DNA of 64,000 nucleotides from Bacteroidota bacterium (GTDB taxonomy: Bacteria; Bacteroidota; Bacteroidia; Cytophagales; Cytophagaceae): contig JAEWAY010000011.1 in NCBI GenBank assembly GCA_023391415.1, forward strand, positions 186,001 to 250,000. The letters run 5' to 3'. Below are positions 17,001 to 26,180 of the stretch, piece by piece. Below the pieces are notes generated by a model. The model was not told the origin of the DNA. It was given only the letters and a program-made list of their open reading frames with translations, and searched no databases. Position numbers and translations under genes: made by a program. How positions within the stretch are numbered: the stretch's first letter is position 1; each line of letters opens with the position of its first letter.

Positions 17001-18299
17001 ATGAGAAAAGGGATTGTCGCGGCCGCGGGTGTTTTGCTGTGCGTCGTGGTTGGTTTTGTCGCGTATCGTTTTTTTTACAATCAACCGAATACGGTAACCG
17101 GAGTCGTCAATGACGAACCGCTGGTGGAAGAGCGCCAGGAAGAAGCTATTGTGTTGAAATATGGCATCAATGTGGACTCTACCGACATGGAAGAGTTCCG
17201 GATTCAGAAAAATCAAACGTTGGGCAATATTCTGGGCTCGTTTAACTTATCGCCTTTGCAGATAAGTGAAATATGTAAAGCCTCTATGCCGGTATACGAT
17301 CTGGCCAATATCCATAGCGGCAAGAAGTATACGGTCTTTACAAGTAAAGATTCGTTAAAAACCTTGCAATGTTTCGTATATGAGGCTAGTCCCATGGATC
17401 ATATTGTAGTCAGGCTGACGGATGGCGTTGAGGTTTTTAAAGACGACATTCCGGTAGATACCATTATTCGAAAGGTGGGTGGACGCGTCCGGGGAAGTTT
17501 GTATGAAACGCTGAAGAATCAGGACACACCTTACGATATGGCGGTAAGAATGTCCCGGTTGTTTGCCTGGCAAGTCGATTTTTTTCGCTTGTTCGAAGGA
17601 GACAGTTACAAAATTATTTATGAGGAAATTTCCGTCAATGGAGAACCGTTAAAAACAGGGAAAATTCTGGCCGCTTCGTTTGAGCAGCATGGCAAGCCTT
17701 ACTACGCGATTGGTTTTGAAGAAGGGGGAAAACAAAAATTTTTCAATGAAGAGGGTAAAAATGTCATTGGCGCGTTTCTCAAAGCTCCTTTAAAATACTT
17801 TAGAATTACTTCCCATTTTTCAAAGAACAGATTTCATCCGGTATTGAAGAGGAATAAAGCGCATTTGGGTACAGATTACGCGGCGCCTACCGGTACGCCA
17901 ATTCTTGCCGTAGGATCAGGCAAAGTAGTAGAAGCGCGCTATTCACAGTTTAACGGCAACTATGTAAAGATTAAGCACAATAATACTTATTCTACGCAGT
18001 ATCTGCATATGAGCAAATTTGCGAAAGGCATAAAAAAAGGCGTCAGCGTCAATCAAGGACAGGTAATCGGTTATGTTGGGAGTACAGGTCTGGCGACAGG
18101 ACCTCATGTATGTTACCGGTTTTGGAAAAATGGAAAACAGGTCGATCCCCGATCGGTCAACGTTGTCCAGACTGATCCTATAAAAAAAGAAAATCTGGAA
18201 GCGTTTAATGTTGTAAAAGAGCGTTATCTGAAAGAGCTTGACTCCATTGACCTGGATGGTTCTTCGACAATGGAAGAGGAGTTGGTCCTTCAGCGATAA
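17001..18299 (+). CDS. M23 family (LytM-like) metallopeptidase, membrane-anchored
   Basis: A 432-residue probable peptidoglycan endopeptidase or its regulator. An N-terminal membrane anchor (about residues 5-25) is followed by an extracytoplasmic region with a LysM/OapA-like segment (about 50-110). The C-terminal LytM domain (about 280-390) contains the ligand motif HLGTD (H288, D292) and YLH (H336). The final motif is TGPHVCYRFW: H369 is kept, but the residue two positions later, normally the third zinc ligand His, is Cys371. It is followed by a strong terminator. Confidence 0.9.
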   Translation: MRKGIVAAAGVLLCVVVGFVAYRFFYNQPNTVTGVVNDEPLVEERQEEAIVLKYGINVDSTDMEEFRIQKNQTLGNILGSFNLSPLQISEICKASMPVYDLANIHSGKKYTVFTSKDSLKTLQCFVYEASPMDHIVVRLTDGVEVFKDDIPVDTIIRKVGGRVRGSLYETLKNQDTPYDMAVRMSRLFAWQVDFFRLFEGDSYKIIYEEISVNGEPLKTGKILAASFEQHGKPYYAIGFEEGGKQKFFNEEGKNVIGAFLKAPLKYFRITSHFSKNRFHPVLKRNKAHLGTDYAAPTGTPILAVGSGKVVEARYSQFNGNYVKIKHNNTYSTQYLHMSKFAKGIKKGVSVNQGQVIGYVGSTGLATGPHVCYRFWKNGKQVDPRSVNVVQTDPIKKENLEAFNVVKERYLKELDSIDLDGSSTMEEELVLQR

Positions 18300-18327
18300 A
18301 AAAAGGAGCGCGTGGCGCTCCTTTTTT
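18298..18327. terminator. Bidirectional rho-independent terminator
   Basis: GGAGCGC (18305-18311) pairs with GCGCTCC (18315-18321) around a GTG loop, flanked by an A run on the left and TTTTTT on the right. It can therefore serve both the M23 gene and the convergent TPR/LRR gene. Confidence 0.88.
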
Positions 18328-18347
18328 ATTATCTTGATGATTGGTGT

Positions 18348-19220
18348 CTATTCGAAGAATACTTCCGTATTGGGCAGTAGCGCCTTAATGCGCTGTTGTT
18401 CTTTTATCGGGATTTCATTTCCTACCAATGTCAGCGTTTTCAGTTTTTTAAGATTGGCGATTTCCAGAGGAAGAGAAGTCAGTTGGTTAAACGCCAGATC
18501 GATATTTTCCAGATTATGAAGCTGGGCGATAGACTTTGGTAGTTCTGTAAGCTTGTTTTGTCTGAAAGTAAGTACTTTTAAATAAGAAAGCTTGCCAAAT
18601 TCAAGAGGGAGTGTAGAAATGGAATTTTTATTGAGAAATAATTCCCTCAGGTGCGTCAGGTTGCCAATGTTTCCCGGAACGGTATTGATCTCGTTGCCCG
18701 AAAGATCAAGGGATACAAGCGTATTGATGGCGGAAAGCCGGGGAGTGACAGTGCCAAGGGCGTTATCGTTGAAATTAAGCTTTGTAAGATATTTCAGGTT
18801 ATCCGTAGCGGGCGGGAGATCCTTGAGGTGCTGGTTGCTAAAGTCCGCGCAGTATACAGACTCCGGATCTTCAAACGCGGTAACCAGGTTGAAACATTCG
18901 CCCATACAGGATTTTTCCAGTTTTTCAGCGGCTTCCAGCTTGCCGAGACGAAGGGCTATCGTTAGGTCGGAGCAGAGTTCCGTAGTAGCGAATCCCATTT
19001 TTTTACCCAAAAGATCTTTCGCGTAAGCTCTGTAAAAATACGCGTCCGCGTAGTCTGGATTGAGACTGATGGCGTTCGTAAAAGCTCCGATGGCTTGAAT
19101 ATATTCTCTGTTGTTAAGGTTTTGAACACCCGTGTTGTAATACGTTTTCGCGTCGGGTTGATTAAACGCGGAACAAATCAAAAATAACCCCGCGAATATT
19201 GTTTTAAGACCGTTTGACAT
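18348..19220 (-). CDS. Secreted TPR and leucine-rich repeat protein
   Basis: 290 residues. A signal peptide (IFAGLFLICSAFNQ) is followed by a TPR pair (about residues 27-75, AKTYYNTGVQNLNNREYIQA and NPDYADAYFYRAYAKDLLG) and about six leucine-rich repeats of roughly 23 residues (about 130-285, e.g. LVSLDLSGNEI and LRELFLNKNSI). The LRRs are of the bacterial/plant-like type with LPxxxxxLxxL spacing. It is probably a periplasmic or surface protein-interaction scaffold. The lipobox is imperfect (an Ile precedes the Cys), so I treat it as a secreted protein rather than a lipoprotein. It is monocistronic. Confidence 0.78.
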   Translation of the reverse strand: MSNGLKTIFAGLFLICSAFNQPDAKTYYNTGVQNLNNREYIQAIGAFTNAISLNPDYADAYFYRAYAKDLLGKKMGFATTELCSDLTIALRLGKLEAAEKLEKSCMGECFNLVTAFEDPESVYCADFSNQHLKDLPPATDNLKYLTKLNFNDNALGTVTPRLSAINTLVSLDLSGNEINTVPGNIGNLTHLRELFLNKNSISTLPLEFGKLSYLKVLTFRQNKLTELPKSIAQLHNLENIDLAFNQLTSLPLEIANLKKLKTLTLVGNEIPIKEQQRIKALLPNTEVFFE

Positions 19221-19405
19221 ACCTTTTATTCTTTTGCTAAGTTAGCCAGTACCATTATACGTGCCCGCGGGAGCATGGGTTTCCTTAATAATTCAAAATA
19301 TTAAAAAAAACGATCAACCCGAAGACTCGCTTCGGATATGAAGAGCCAGCGGAGTACGATGACAATTTTTTTTGGTGATTATGGTTCGCTTAGCGAAGTT
19401 CGTTA

Positions 19406-20701
19406 TTAATTTTTACTATTCATCAGATCTTCAATATCGTCCGCTTCGATCGGAATAGTCGCCATTAGGTCGACCGGCCCTGAATTGGTGATGAGAATAT
19501 CGTTTTCGATACGTATGCCAAGACCTTCTTCCCGGATATAGATTCCAGGTTCGCAGGTGAACACCATTCCGGATTCGAAAGGACGGTTCCGGTCACCCAC
19601 ATCGTGTACGTCCAGTCCCAGAAAATGGGATACGCCATGCATGAAATACTTCTTGTAGGCGGGTACGAGCGGGTTTTGCCGGCTGATATCGTCCCGCTTT
19701 AAAAGTCCAAGCCCCAGCAGCTCCTTTTCCATGAGCGCGCCGACTTCCTTGTTTAATCCCGCGAGTGTATTTCCGGTCACCAGCATTTCCCGGCTGGCTT
19801 TAAAAACCCTCAGGACCGCGTTGTACACCTCTTTCTGACGTTGGGAAAAGCGCCCGTTGACAGGGATCGTTCTGGATAGATCGGCGTTGTAATTGGCGTA
19901 CTCCGCGCCGATATCGAGCAGGAGCATGTCGCCTGCCTTGCATTCATGGTCGTTGTCGATATAATGCAGCACGCAGGAGCTAGCGCCCGACGCGATGATG
20001 GACTGATACGCGGGACCTCGCGAGCCGTTTCGGATAAACTCATGCCATATTTCCGCTTCTACTTCATATTCCTTTACTCCGGGTTTGACAAAGGAAAGTA
20101 CGCGGCGAAACGCTTTTTCCGTGATGGAGCAGGCGGCTTGTAGTTGCCGGATTTCGATTTCTTCTTTGACCGCTCTCAGAAAGTGCATATGCGGAGCGAG
20201 TCTTTCATAGTGATGAAGAGGAAACTTGTCCTTGCACCATTTTAAAAAACGGTCGTCTTTCGTCTCCACTTTATTGCCGGACCGAACATGTTCGTTAGAA
20301 TTAAGGTATATATGTTGAGCGTCATAAATGACGGAAACAAGAATGTTTTCGAAATCGCCGGCCCAGAATATGGTGTCGATACCGGAGATCTCTCTGGCTT
20401 CATTTTTGCTTAGTTTCTGACCTTCCCAGACAGCGATATGTTCGTTTGTTTCGGTTATAAATAATACTTCCCGATATTTGGGGTCCGGATGATCGGGAAA
20501 CAGGAGAAGAATCGTATCTTCCTGATCGATGCCGGATAAGTAGAACAGGTCGTTGTTTTGTCTGAAGGGCATAACCCCGTCGGCGTTTGTCGGAAAAATG
20601 TCGTTGGAATTAAAAATGGCGATAGACGAGGGTTTAAGCAGCGCCCGGAGCTTCGTTCTGTTTGTGGTAAACAGCGTGTTGTCGATTATAGAGTATCTCA
20701 T
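19406..20701 (-). CDS. pepP: Xaa-Pro aminopeptidase (M24B)
   Basis: Removes the N-terminal residue of peptides with Pro in position two. The 431 residues include an N-terminal AMP_N domain (about 1-140) and a C-terminal pita-bread domain. The dinuclear metal ligands are visible as LLLDIGAEY and NADLSRT (two Asp), MHGVSHFLGLDVHD (His), FTCEPGIYI (Glu) and GIRIENDI (Glu). The length and layout match the PepP class. It is divergent from the subtilase gene, with only 32 bases between the start codons, so the two promoters must overlap or intrude into the coding regions. Confidence 0.95.
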   Translation of the reverse strand: MRYSIIDNTLFTTNRTKLRALLKPSSIAIFNSNDIFPTNADGVMPFRQNNDLFYLSGIDQEDTILLLFPDHPDPKYREVLFITETNEHIAVWEGQKLSKNEAREISGIDTIFWAGDFENILVSVIYDAQHIYLNSNEHVRSGNKVETKDDRFLKWCKDKFPLHHYERLAPHMHFLRAVKEEIEIRQLQAACSITEKAFRRVLSFVKPGVKEYEVEAEIWHEFIRNGSRGPAYQSIIASGASSCVLHYIDNDHECKAGDMLLLDIGAEYANYNADLSRTIPVNGRFSQRQKEVYNAVLRVFKASREMLVTGNTLAGLNKEVGALMEKELLGLGLLKRDDISRQNPLVPAYKKYFMHGVSHFLGLDVHDVGDRNRPFESGMVFTCEPGIYIREEGLGIRIENDILITNSGPVDLMATIPIEADDIEDLMNSKN

Positions 20702-20733
20702 TATAAGTCGTTTCGAGGTTTTATAAAAATATC

Positions 20734-22287
20734 ATGAGTAAATATATAAGAAAGATCGCTATTCTCTGTGTTTTGTTCATGGCGCAGTACGCTTTCGCGC
20801 AGGGCAAGTACTGGATCATGTTTACGGATAAGGATATGGAGCATTACCGTTATGATGAAAATATCAGTGAGCGGACGATCCGAAACCGTATAAATCAAAA
20901 CCTGCCTTTGTGGCAATATTCGGATATACCGGTTCGGGGCGCATATGTAGACAGTCTTCGGAAGATGGGCGTAGAGGCTCAGGCGCGTTCGAAATGGTTG
21001 AACGCGGTCAGCGCGACGCTGACGAAGGAACAGATCGAGAGTGTGTCGACGCTTCCGTATGTTGACCGGTTAGAACCTATTGTGGAACGTTTGCTCCTCG
21101 CTTCAGTCGATATGGAGTTGAATACGAAGAAATACAGTCAGACACTTAAGCAGATGAACGCCGCCGCGTTTGTTAAAGCGGGCTTGTCCGGTATGAATGT
21201 ATCGGTTGGCGTGATCGACGCGGGCTTTTTCAACGCGCACAACGAGCCAGGGCTGAAGCATTTGTTTATGGAGGACAGAATCCGGGCTCAAAAGGACTTT
21301 GTAACGCCCAATCGGACGGATCTTATAGAATCGCTGATAACTACTTCCGACGGCCATGGTCAGCGCGTACTCGATTATCTGGCGGGATATAATCCATCCG
21401 ACCATTTTCAATCAGGGCTTGGAGTCAACGCGTTTTTTTATCTTGCCAGGACGGAAAACGGCGACAAGGAGCATAGGATAGAGGAGGACAACTGGATTAT
21501 GGCGATGGAGTGGATGGATAGTCTGGGAGTCCAGTTGGTAAATACATCGTTGGGCTACGCGCAAAGTATGGATGATCCGGAAGAAAATTATAAAAAAGAG
21601 GAGATGAACGGCCAGACCGCGCGTATTACGAGGGCGGCTCAGATGGCGGTCGATGAAAAGGGGATGTTTATGGTGGTTTCCGCGGGCAATGAAGGAGGCA
21701 ACGCGAATTGGCGCATCATATCCGCTCCGGCCGACGCTCAGGGGGTATTGTCTATTGGAGCGACCGCTTCGGATCAAATGACACGGATATGGTATAGTAG
21801 CGTAGGGCCTGATTTTCTGCCTTATCTCAAACCAAACGTATCCGCCTTTTCACCCAATGGGACTTCGTTTTCCGCTCCCGCGGTGACTGGTTTTGTCGCT
21901 TGTCTTTTGCAAAAGGATTCGACGCTTACTCCGAGGAAATTGATGTCGATTATGGAAAAGAGCGCGCATTTGTATCCGTATGGAAACAACTTTATCGGCT
22001 ATGGAGTGCCGCAGGCGGACAGAGCTCTGGCTTTGCTGGCCGATAGCGCCGCCACTTTTGGAAACAACCAGATCGTCGCGGACAGGGATAGGGTGGAACT
22101 GGTGTTTAGAGAAGCGGACAAGAAAGACAAAGCAGTCGTTTTTCATAAAAGAAACGCGCGGGATGTCATACGCCAGGATGTCGTGCCTATTCGTAAGCGT
22201 AGACTTATAGTGGAAAGGCAGCCGGGAGAAAAAGCGACCACTGTCAATGTGGGGTTGAAAACAATCGAAGTAATCTGGGAGGATTAA
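20734..22287 (+). CDS. Secreted subtilisin-like serine protease (S8)
   Basis: 517 residues with a signal peptide (IAILCVLFMAQYAFAQ), an N-terminal prodomain (to about residue 120) and an S8 catalytic domain. The triad is Asp162 in VIDAG, His208 in DGHGQ and Ser378 in GTSFSAP; the oxyanion Asn is in VSAGNEGG (residue 319). A short C-terminal beta-rich region follows (about 430-517), without an obvious type IX sorting domain. Probably an extracellular or periplasmic protease. It is divergent from pepP. Confidence 0.93.
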   Translation: MSKYIRKIAILCVLFMAQYAFAQGKYWIMFTDKDMEHYRYDENISERTIRNRINQNLPLWQYSDIPVRGAYVDSLRKMGVEAQARSKWLNAVSATLTKEQIESVSTLPYVDRLEPIVERLLLASVDMELNTKKYSQTLKQMNAAAFVKAGLSGMNVSVGVIDAGFFNAHNEPGLKHLFMEDRIRAQKDFVTPNRTDLIESLITTSDGHGQRVLDYLAGYNPSDHFQSGLGVNAFFYLARTENGDKEHRIEEDNWIMAMEWMDSLGVQLVNTSLGYAQSMDDPEENYKKEEMNGQTARITRAAQMAVDEKGMFMVVSAGNEGGNANWRIISAPADAQGVLSIGATASDQMTRIWYSSVGPDFLPYLKPNVSAFSPNGTSFSAPAVTGFVACLLQKDSTLTPRKLMSIMEKSAHLYPYGNNFIGYGVPQADRALALLADSAATFGNNQIVADRDRVELVFREADKKDKAVVFHKRNARDVIRQDVVPIRKRRLIVERQPGEKATTVNVGLKTIEVIWED

Positions 22288-22393
22288 CCGGACTTTTCGC
22301 TTTTGAATTTTTGATTTCCAATTTTATAGTATAGAGGGTTAATGGTTTATATTTGAATCGAGGTTCATGGCTGATACTTTCCGATTCTTTGAT

Positions 22394-22401
22394 TATTTTT
22401 G
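22394..22401 (+). promoter_or_regulatory. -7 promoter element for the M16/OMT/MltD operon
   Basis: TATTTTTG, an exact TAnnTTTG match, nine bases before the ATG at 22411. The untranslated leader would be only a few bases. Confidence 0.5.
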
Positions 22402-22410
22402 TTCTAATTC

Positions 22411-23643
22411 ATGGAAGAGTATCAGTTATATACCTTGTCCAATGGGATCAGGGTAGCTCATAAGGAAGTCGCGAACACCAAAATCGCTCATTGCGGTTTT
22501 ACATTGGATATTGGCACCCGGGATGAAAAACCCGATCAGCAGGGTTTGGCTCATTTCTGGGAACATATGGCTTTTAAAGGGACTCTCAAGCGGAAGCCCA
22601 TTCATATCATCAACAGGCTGGAAGTAGTCGGCGGTGAGCTAAACGCGTATACGACGAAAGAAAAAATCTGTTTTTACGCCTCTATTCTGGATAGGCATTT
22701 TGATAAAGCTTTTGACCTTCTTTATGATATAACTTTTCAATCGACTTTCCCCGATAAGGAAATTGAACGTGAAAAATCAGTTATTCTGGAGGAAATGTCC
22801 ATGTACCTGGATTCTCCGGAAGACGCTATACAGGACGAGTTTGAAGAGCATGTATTCGCGAATCATCCTTTGGGATATAATATTTTAGGGGAAGCGAATA
22901 TCGTAAAGCGTGCGCGGAGGGATGATTTTATACGTTTTATTGATGAGAACGTGGACTATGAGCGGTTGATTTTTAATTCTATTGGCAATATTCCCGCGGC
23001 CAAGGTTTTCAAGCTCGCCGAAAAGTACCTGTCGGATTTGCCTTCCCGGAAATCAGGGAGGGTTCGCAGCCCCTTTGACGGCTACTCCAAATTCGAGATT
23101 ACCCGACACAAAAGTATTTTGCAAAGCCACTGTATGCTTGGATGTCCTTCCTATTCGCTGAATGATGAAAACAGGTTGCGCTTTTTTATGCTCGTAAACC
23201 TGCTCGGTGGCCCTGGAATGAACTCCCGCCTGAACCTCGCGTTGAGGGAGAAACACGGTTTTGTATATGCTATTGAAGCCAATCATATGTCTTTTACCGA
23301 TACGGGACTGTTTTCCATTTATTTCGCCACGGAAAAGAAACAGTTGAAAAAGAGTGTTGATTTGGTTTATAAGGAATTAAACAAGTTAAGAACAGTTCCG
23401 CTGGGAACCGGACAGTTGCATACTTGTAAGCAGCAATTGATGGGACAATTGGCCATGGCCGAAGAAAGCAATATTAGCTTTATGCAAATGATGGGAAAAA
23501 GTCTCCTGGACCTGGGGCAGATCGATAGCCTGTCGGACATATTCCATCTTATAGAGCGCGTAAGCGCGATGGAGCTTCTTGAAATCGCGCGTGAAATGTT
23601 TGATCCGGACAGGTTATCCATGCTAACCTATTTGCCTGAATAA
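22411..23643 (+). CDS. M16 family zinc peptidase, single-unit form
   Basis: A 410-residue insulinase-family peptidase resembling mitochondrial processing peptidase beta and bacterial PqqL/YmxG types. The inverted zinc motif HFWEH (in GLAHFWEHMAFKGT) is at about residues 48-52, and the distal Glu lies in SVILEEMSM. There is no signal peptide, so it is predicted cytoplasmic or exported by another route. It opens a tight three-gene operon with the O-methyltransferase (three bases apart) and the MltD-like gene. Confidence 0.93.
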   Translation: MEEYQLYTLSNGIRVAHKEVANTKIAHCGFTLDIGTRDEKPDQQGLAHFWEHMAFKGTLKRKPIHIINRLEVVGGELNAYTTKEKICFYASILDRHFDKAFDLLYDITFQSTFPDKEIEREKSVILEEMSMYLDSPEDAIQDEFEEHVFANHPLGYNILGEANIVKRARRDDFIRFIDENVDYERLIFNSIGNIPAAKVFKLAEKYLSDLPSRKSGRVRSPFDGYSKFEITRHKSILQSHCMLGCPSYSLNDENRLRFFMLVNLLGGPGMNSRLNLALREKHGFVYAIEANHMSFTDTGLFSIYFATEKKQLKKSVDLVYKELNKLRTVPLGTGQLHTCKQQLMGQLAMAEESNISFMQMMGKSLLDLGQIDSLSDIFHLIERVSAMELLEIAREMFDPDRLSMLTYLPE

Positions 23644-23646
23644 GTC

Positions 23647-24285
23647 ATGTTTATCGTACATCAGGAAATTGAACAATATATACAAGCGCTATGTTCGGAA
23701 GAACCAGTTGTTTTGAAGGAACTTTCCCGGGAGACCTACTTGAAGGTTTTGATGCCTCGCATGTTGTCGGGGCATGTGCAGGGAAGGTTGCTGAGCCTTA
23801 TTTCACATATGCTATCTCCGGAAAATGTATTGGAAATAGGTACCTTTACCGGTTATTCGGCCATCTGTTTCGCCGAGGGGCTACGGGAGGGAGGATGTGT
23901 GCACACAATCGACATTAACGAGGAACTGGAAGACTTTGTCGGCGAGTTTGTACAAAAGGCGGGCATGTCCGGAAAAATCCGGCAGTATATTGGCGACGCG
24001 ATGGAAATCATACCATTGATGGACATGGAATTCGACCTGGTTTTCATCGACGCGGACAAGGCCAACTATTTAAATTACTATAACCTGGTTGTGCCCAAAG
24101 TCCGTCAGGGGGGGATAATTCTGGTGGATAACGTGCTGTGGAGCGGTAAGGTCGTGGAGCGGGAGGGCGCGAAAAAAGATACGCGGGCGATTCTTGATTT
24201 TAATAAGGCGGTAGCCGATGATCCAAGAGTAGATCAGGTGATTCTCCCGGTCAGGGATGGTATTCAGTTAATACGAAAGAAATAG
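23647..24285 (+). CDS. O-methyltransferase, CCoAOMT-like family 3
   Basis: A 212-residue SAM-dependent O-methyltransferase. Motif I is LEIGTFTGYSA, the metal-binding region is FIDADKANY, and VDNVLWSGKV is typical of the caffeoyl-CoA/catechol OMT family. In bacteria the substrates are often small phenolics or are unknown. It is in the middle of the M16/OMT/MltD operon, one base before the next start, a layout I recall from other Bacteroidota, although the functional link is unclear. Confidence 0.92.
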   Translation: MFIVHQEIEQYIQALCSEEPVVLKELSRETYLKVLMPRMLSGHVQGRLLSLISHMLSPENVLEIGTFTGYSAICFAEGLREGGCVHTIDINEELEDFVGEFVQKAGMSGKIRQYIGDAMEIIPLMDMEFDLVFIDADKANYLNYYNLVVPKVRQGGIILVDNVLWSGKVVEREGAKKDTRAILDFNKAVADDPRVDQVILPVRDGIQLIRKK

Positions 24286-24286
24286 T

Positions 24287-26146
24287 ATGAAAAAGTTGGT
24301 TGTTTTAGCGGGTATACTGCTTTGTACTTCAGCCATTGGTCAGGTAGTATCCATTCCTGACGTGATTTATTTTGCCGGTATGAAGCTGGAATTGAGCAAT
24401 CAGGTACAACGTACTTTGCAGACAGAAGTGGAGAATATCCGGCGTAATGAAAAGTACTTTCGTATGAAAGTCGACCGCGCGGATCTTCATTTCCCGATTA
24501 TTGAGCGGGTATTCGCGGAAGAAAACCTGCCGGACGAATTCAAGTATCTGGCTTTGCAGGAAAGCAGTCTTATACCAGACGCGGTATCTAGTTCCAACGC
24601 GGTAGGATATTGGCAGTTTAAAAAAGAGTCCGCTGAAGAAGTCGGTTTGCGTTGCGACCATTATGTGGATGAGCGAATGAATATCGCGTCCGCTTCCAGG
24701 GGAGCGGCCAGATATTTGAAGCGAAACAACGGCGTGCTGCAAAACTGGATCTATTCCTTATTGTCGTACAATACCGGCCTGGGTGGAGTCCGCAAAGAGG
24801 TGGAAGATCGTTATGTCGGCGCGACGACCATGAAGATTACGGACAAAATGCACTGGTATGTTATACGTTTTTTGGCGCATAAGATCGCTTATGAAAATGA
24901 AGTAGGGAAAAATCCGAACAGGGAGCTTTATTTATTGGAATACAAGGGAGCGGCTCATAAGTCGACGAAAGAAATAGCTTCTGAGCTTTCTTTGCCTCAA
25001 GAGGCGATAGAAGCGCATAACAAGTGGATTCTGAAGGGAAAGGTACCTAATGATAAGGAATACGCGGTGATATTGCCGGTATCCGCGTATGATTATGCCA
25101 GAGTGGCGGCTGTGATCGGAACTTCGTCGGCTGTGGCGGTGGTTCAGGACGATCCCGCGACGCGGACTCCGACCGGAGTCCAGAAGCCATCCAAAGGAAA
25201 GAAGAAGAAAGAGCCAGTTGGTATTCAGTCTCCTTTGGAACATAACGCGGTTGTTATTACTATCCACAATAAACTCAGGGCGGTATTGGTCAGAGAAAAC
25301 GACACTTTTGAACGAATCGCTTCCGCCGCCGGCGTTTCACTGGAGCACATACGTTTGTACAACGAACTGAACAAGACATCGAAGCTAATACCTGGAAAGT
25401 ATTATTATATTCAGCCCAAGCGAAATAAAGCGCTTGTCACTGAACACGTAGTACAGCCAGGCGAGACGATATGGGCGATTGCTCAGGATTATGGGATGCG
25501 AACCAACGCGATCCGCAAAAAGAACAGAATGACGCTTCGTGAAGAGGTGAAAGCCGGCCGTGTGCTTTTGCTGAGAAGCCGTCTGAAAAAAGGACAGAAA
25601 CCTGAATACAGGGCCACGCCTCAGAAGGAAGTGAGACAAGAAGCTCCGGAGCGTGTGGTGGAAAGTCCCAAGCCGGTGGAAAAACCAGCCGCGTCGGAAA
25701 TCCGGGCTCAGGAAGTAAAGGAACCAGTTGTAAAGGTAGCGCCGGGCGAGGTCGTGACACCCGTTGAGGTTAAAAATGAAGCGAAACCCACGGTACCGGA
25801 GGAAAGCCCGGATCTGATAAGGCACACGGTCGGGCAGGGGGAGACACTGTATGGTTTGTCCAGAATGTATATGGTGGCGATCGACTCCCTGACCAGATGG
25901 AATGATCTTTCCGCTGGCTTAAAAACAGGGCAAATGATTGTAGTAGGTAAAAAAGCGTCTATTGTTGAAAAAGCGCGGGACGAGAGAGAAAGCGCGAAGT
26001 TTATAGAGCATACGGTTCAACCAGGCGAAACGCTCTATCGTATATCAAGACTGTATGGCAAGACGGTGGATGAAATTATGCGGTGGAACAATAAGCCCGA
26101 CTCCGCGGTATCCGTGGGAGAATTATTGAAAGTTATCGTAGATTAG
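24287..26146 (+). CDS. MltD-like lytic transglycosylase with LysM repeats
   Basis: 619 residues. A signal peptide (LVVLAGILLCTSAIGQ) precedes an SLT/GH23 domain (about residues 65-200) with the catalytic Glu92 in ALQESSLIPDA and the motif GYWQFK. A degenerate LysM-like segment (about 325-380) and three clear LysM repeats follow, starting EHVVQPGETIWAIAQ, RHTVGQGETLYGLS and EHTVQPGETLYRIS. The Pro/Glu/Lys/Val-rich linker between the second and third resembles the linker in the LysM protein at 12894. It cleaves peptidoglycan non-hydrolytically. It is the last gene of its operon. Confidence 0.93.
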   Translation: MKKLVVLAGILLCTSAIGQVVSIPDVIYFAGMKLELSNQVQRTLQTEVENIRRNEKYFRMKVDRADLHFPIIERVFAEENLPDEFKYLALQESSLIPDAVSSSNAVGYWQFKKESAEEVGLRCDHYVDERMNIASASRGAARYLKRNNGVLQNWIYSLLSYNTGLGGVRKEVEDRYVGATTMKITDKMHWYVIRFLAHKIAYENEVGKNPNRELYLLEYKGAAHKSTKEIASELSLPQEAIEAHNKWILKGKVPNDKEYAVILPVSAYDYARVAAVIGTSSAVAVVQDDPATRTPTGVQKPSKGKKKKEPVGIQSPLEHNAVVITIHNKLRAVLVRENDTFERIASAAGVSLEHIRLYNELNKTSKLIPGKYYYIQPKRNKALVTEHVVQPGETIWAIAQDYGMRTNAIRKKNRMTLREEVKAGRVLLLRSRLKKGQKPEYRATPQKEVRQEAPERVVESPKPVEKPAASEIRAQEVKEPVVKVAPGEVVTPVEVKNEAKPTVPEESPDLIRHTVGQGETLYGLSRMYMVAIDSLTRWNDLSAGLKTGQMIVVGKKASIVEKARDERESAKFIEHTVQPGETLYRISRLYGKTVDEIMRWNNKPDSAVSVGELLKVIVD

Positions 26147-26180
26147 GTTGTATAGTTGAGTCTAAAAAATTAAGTAAACA

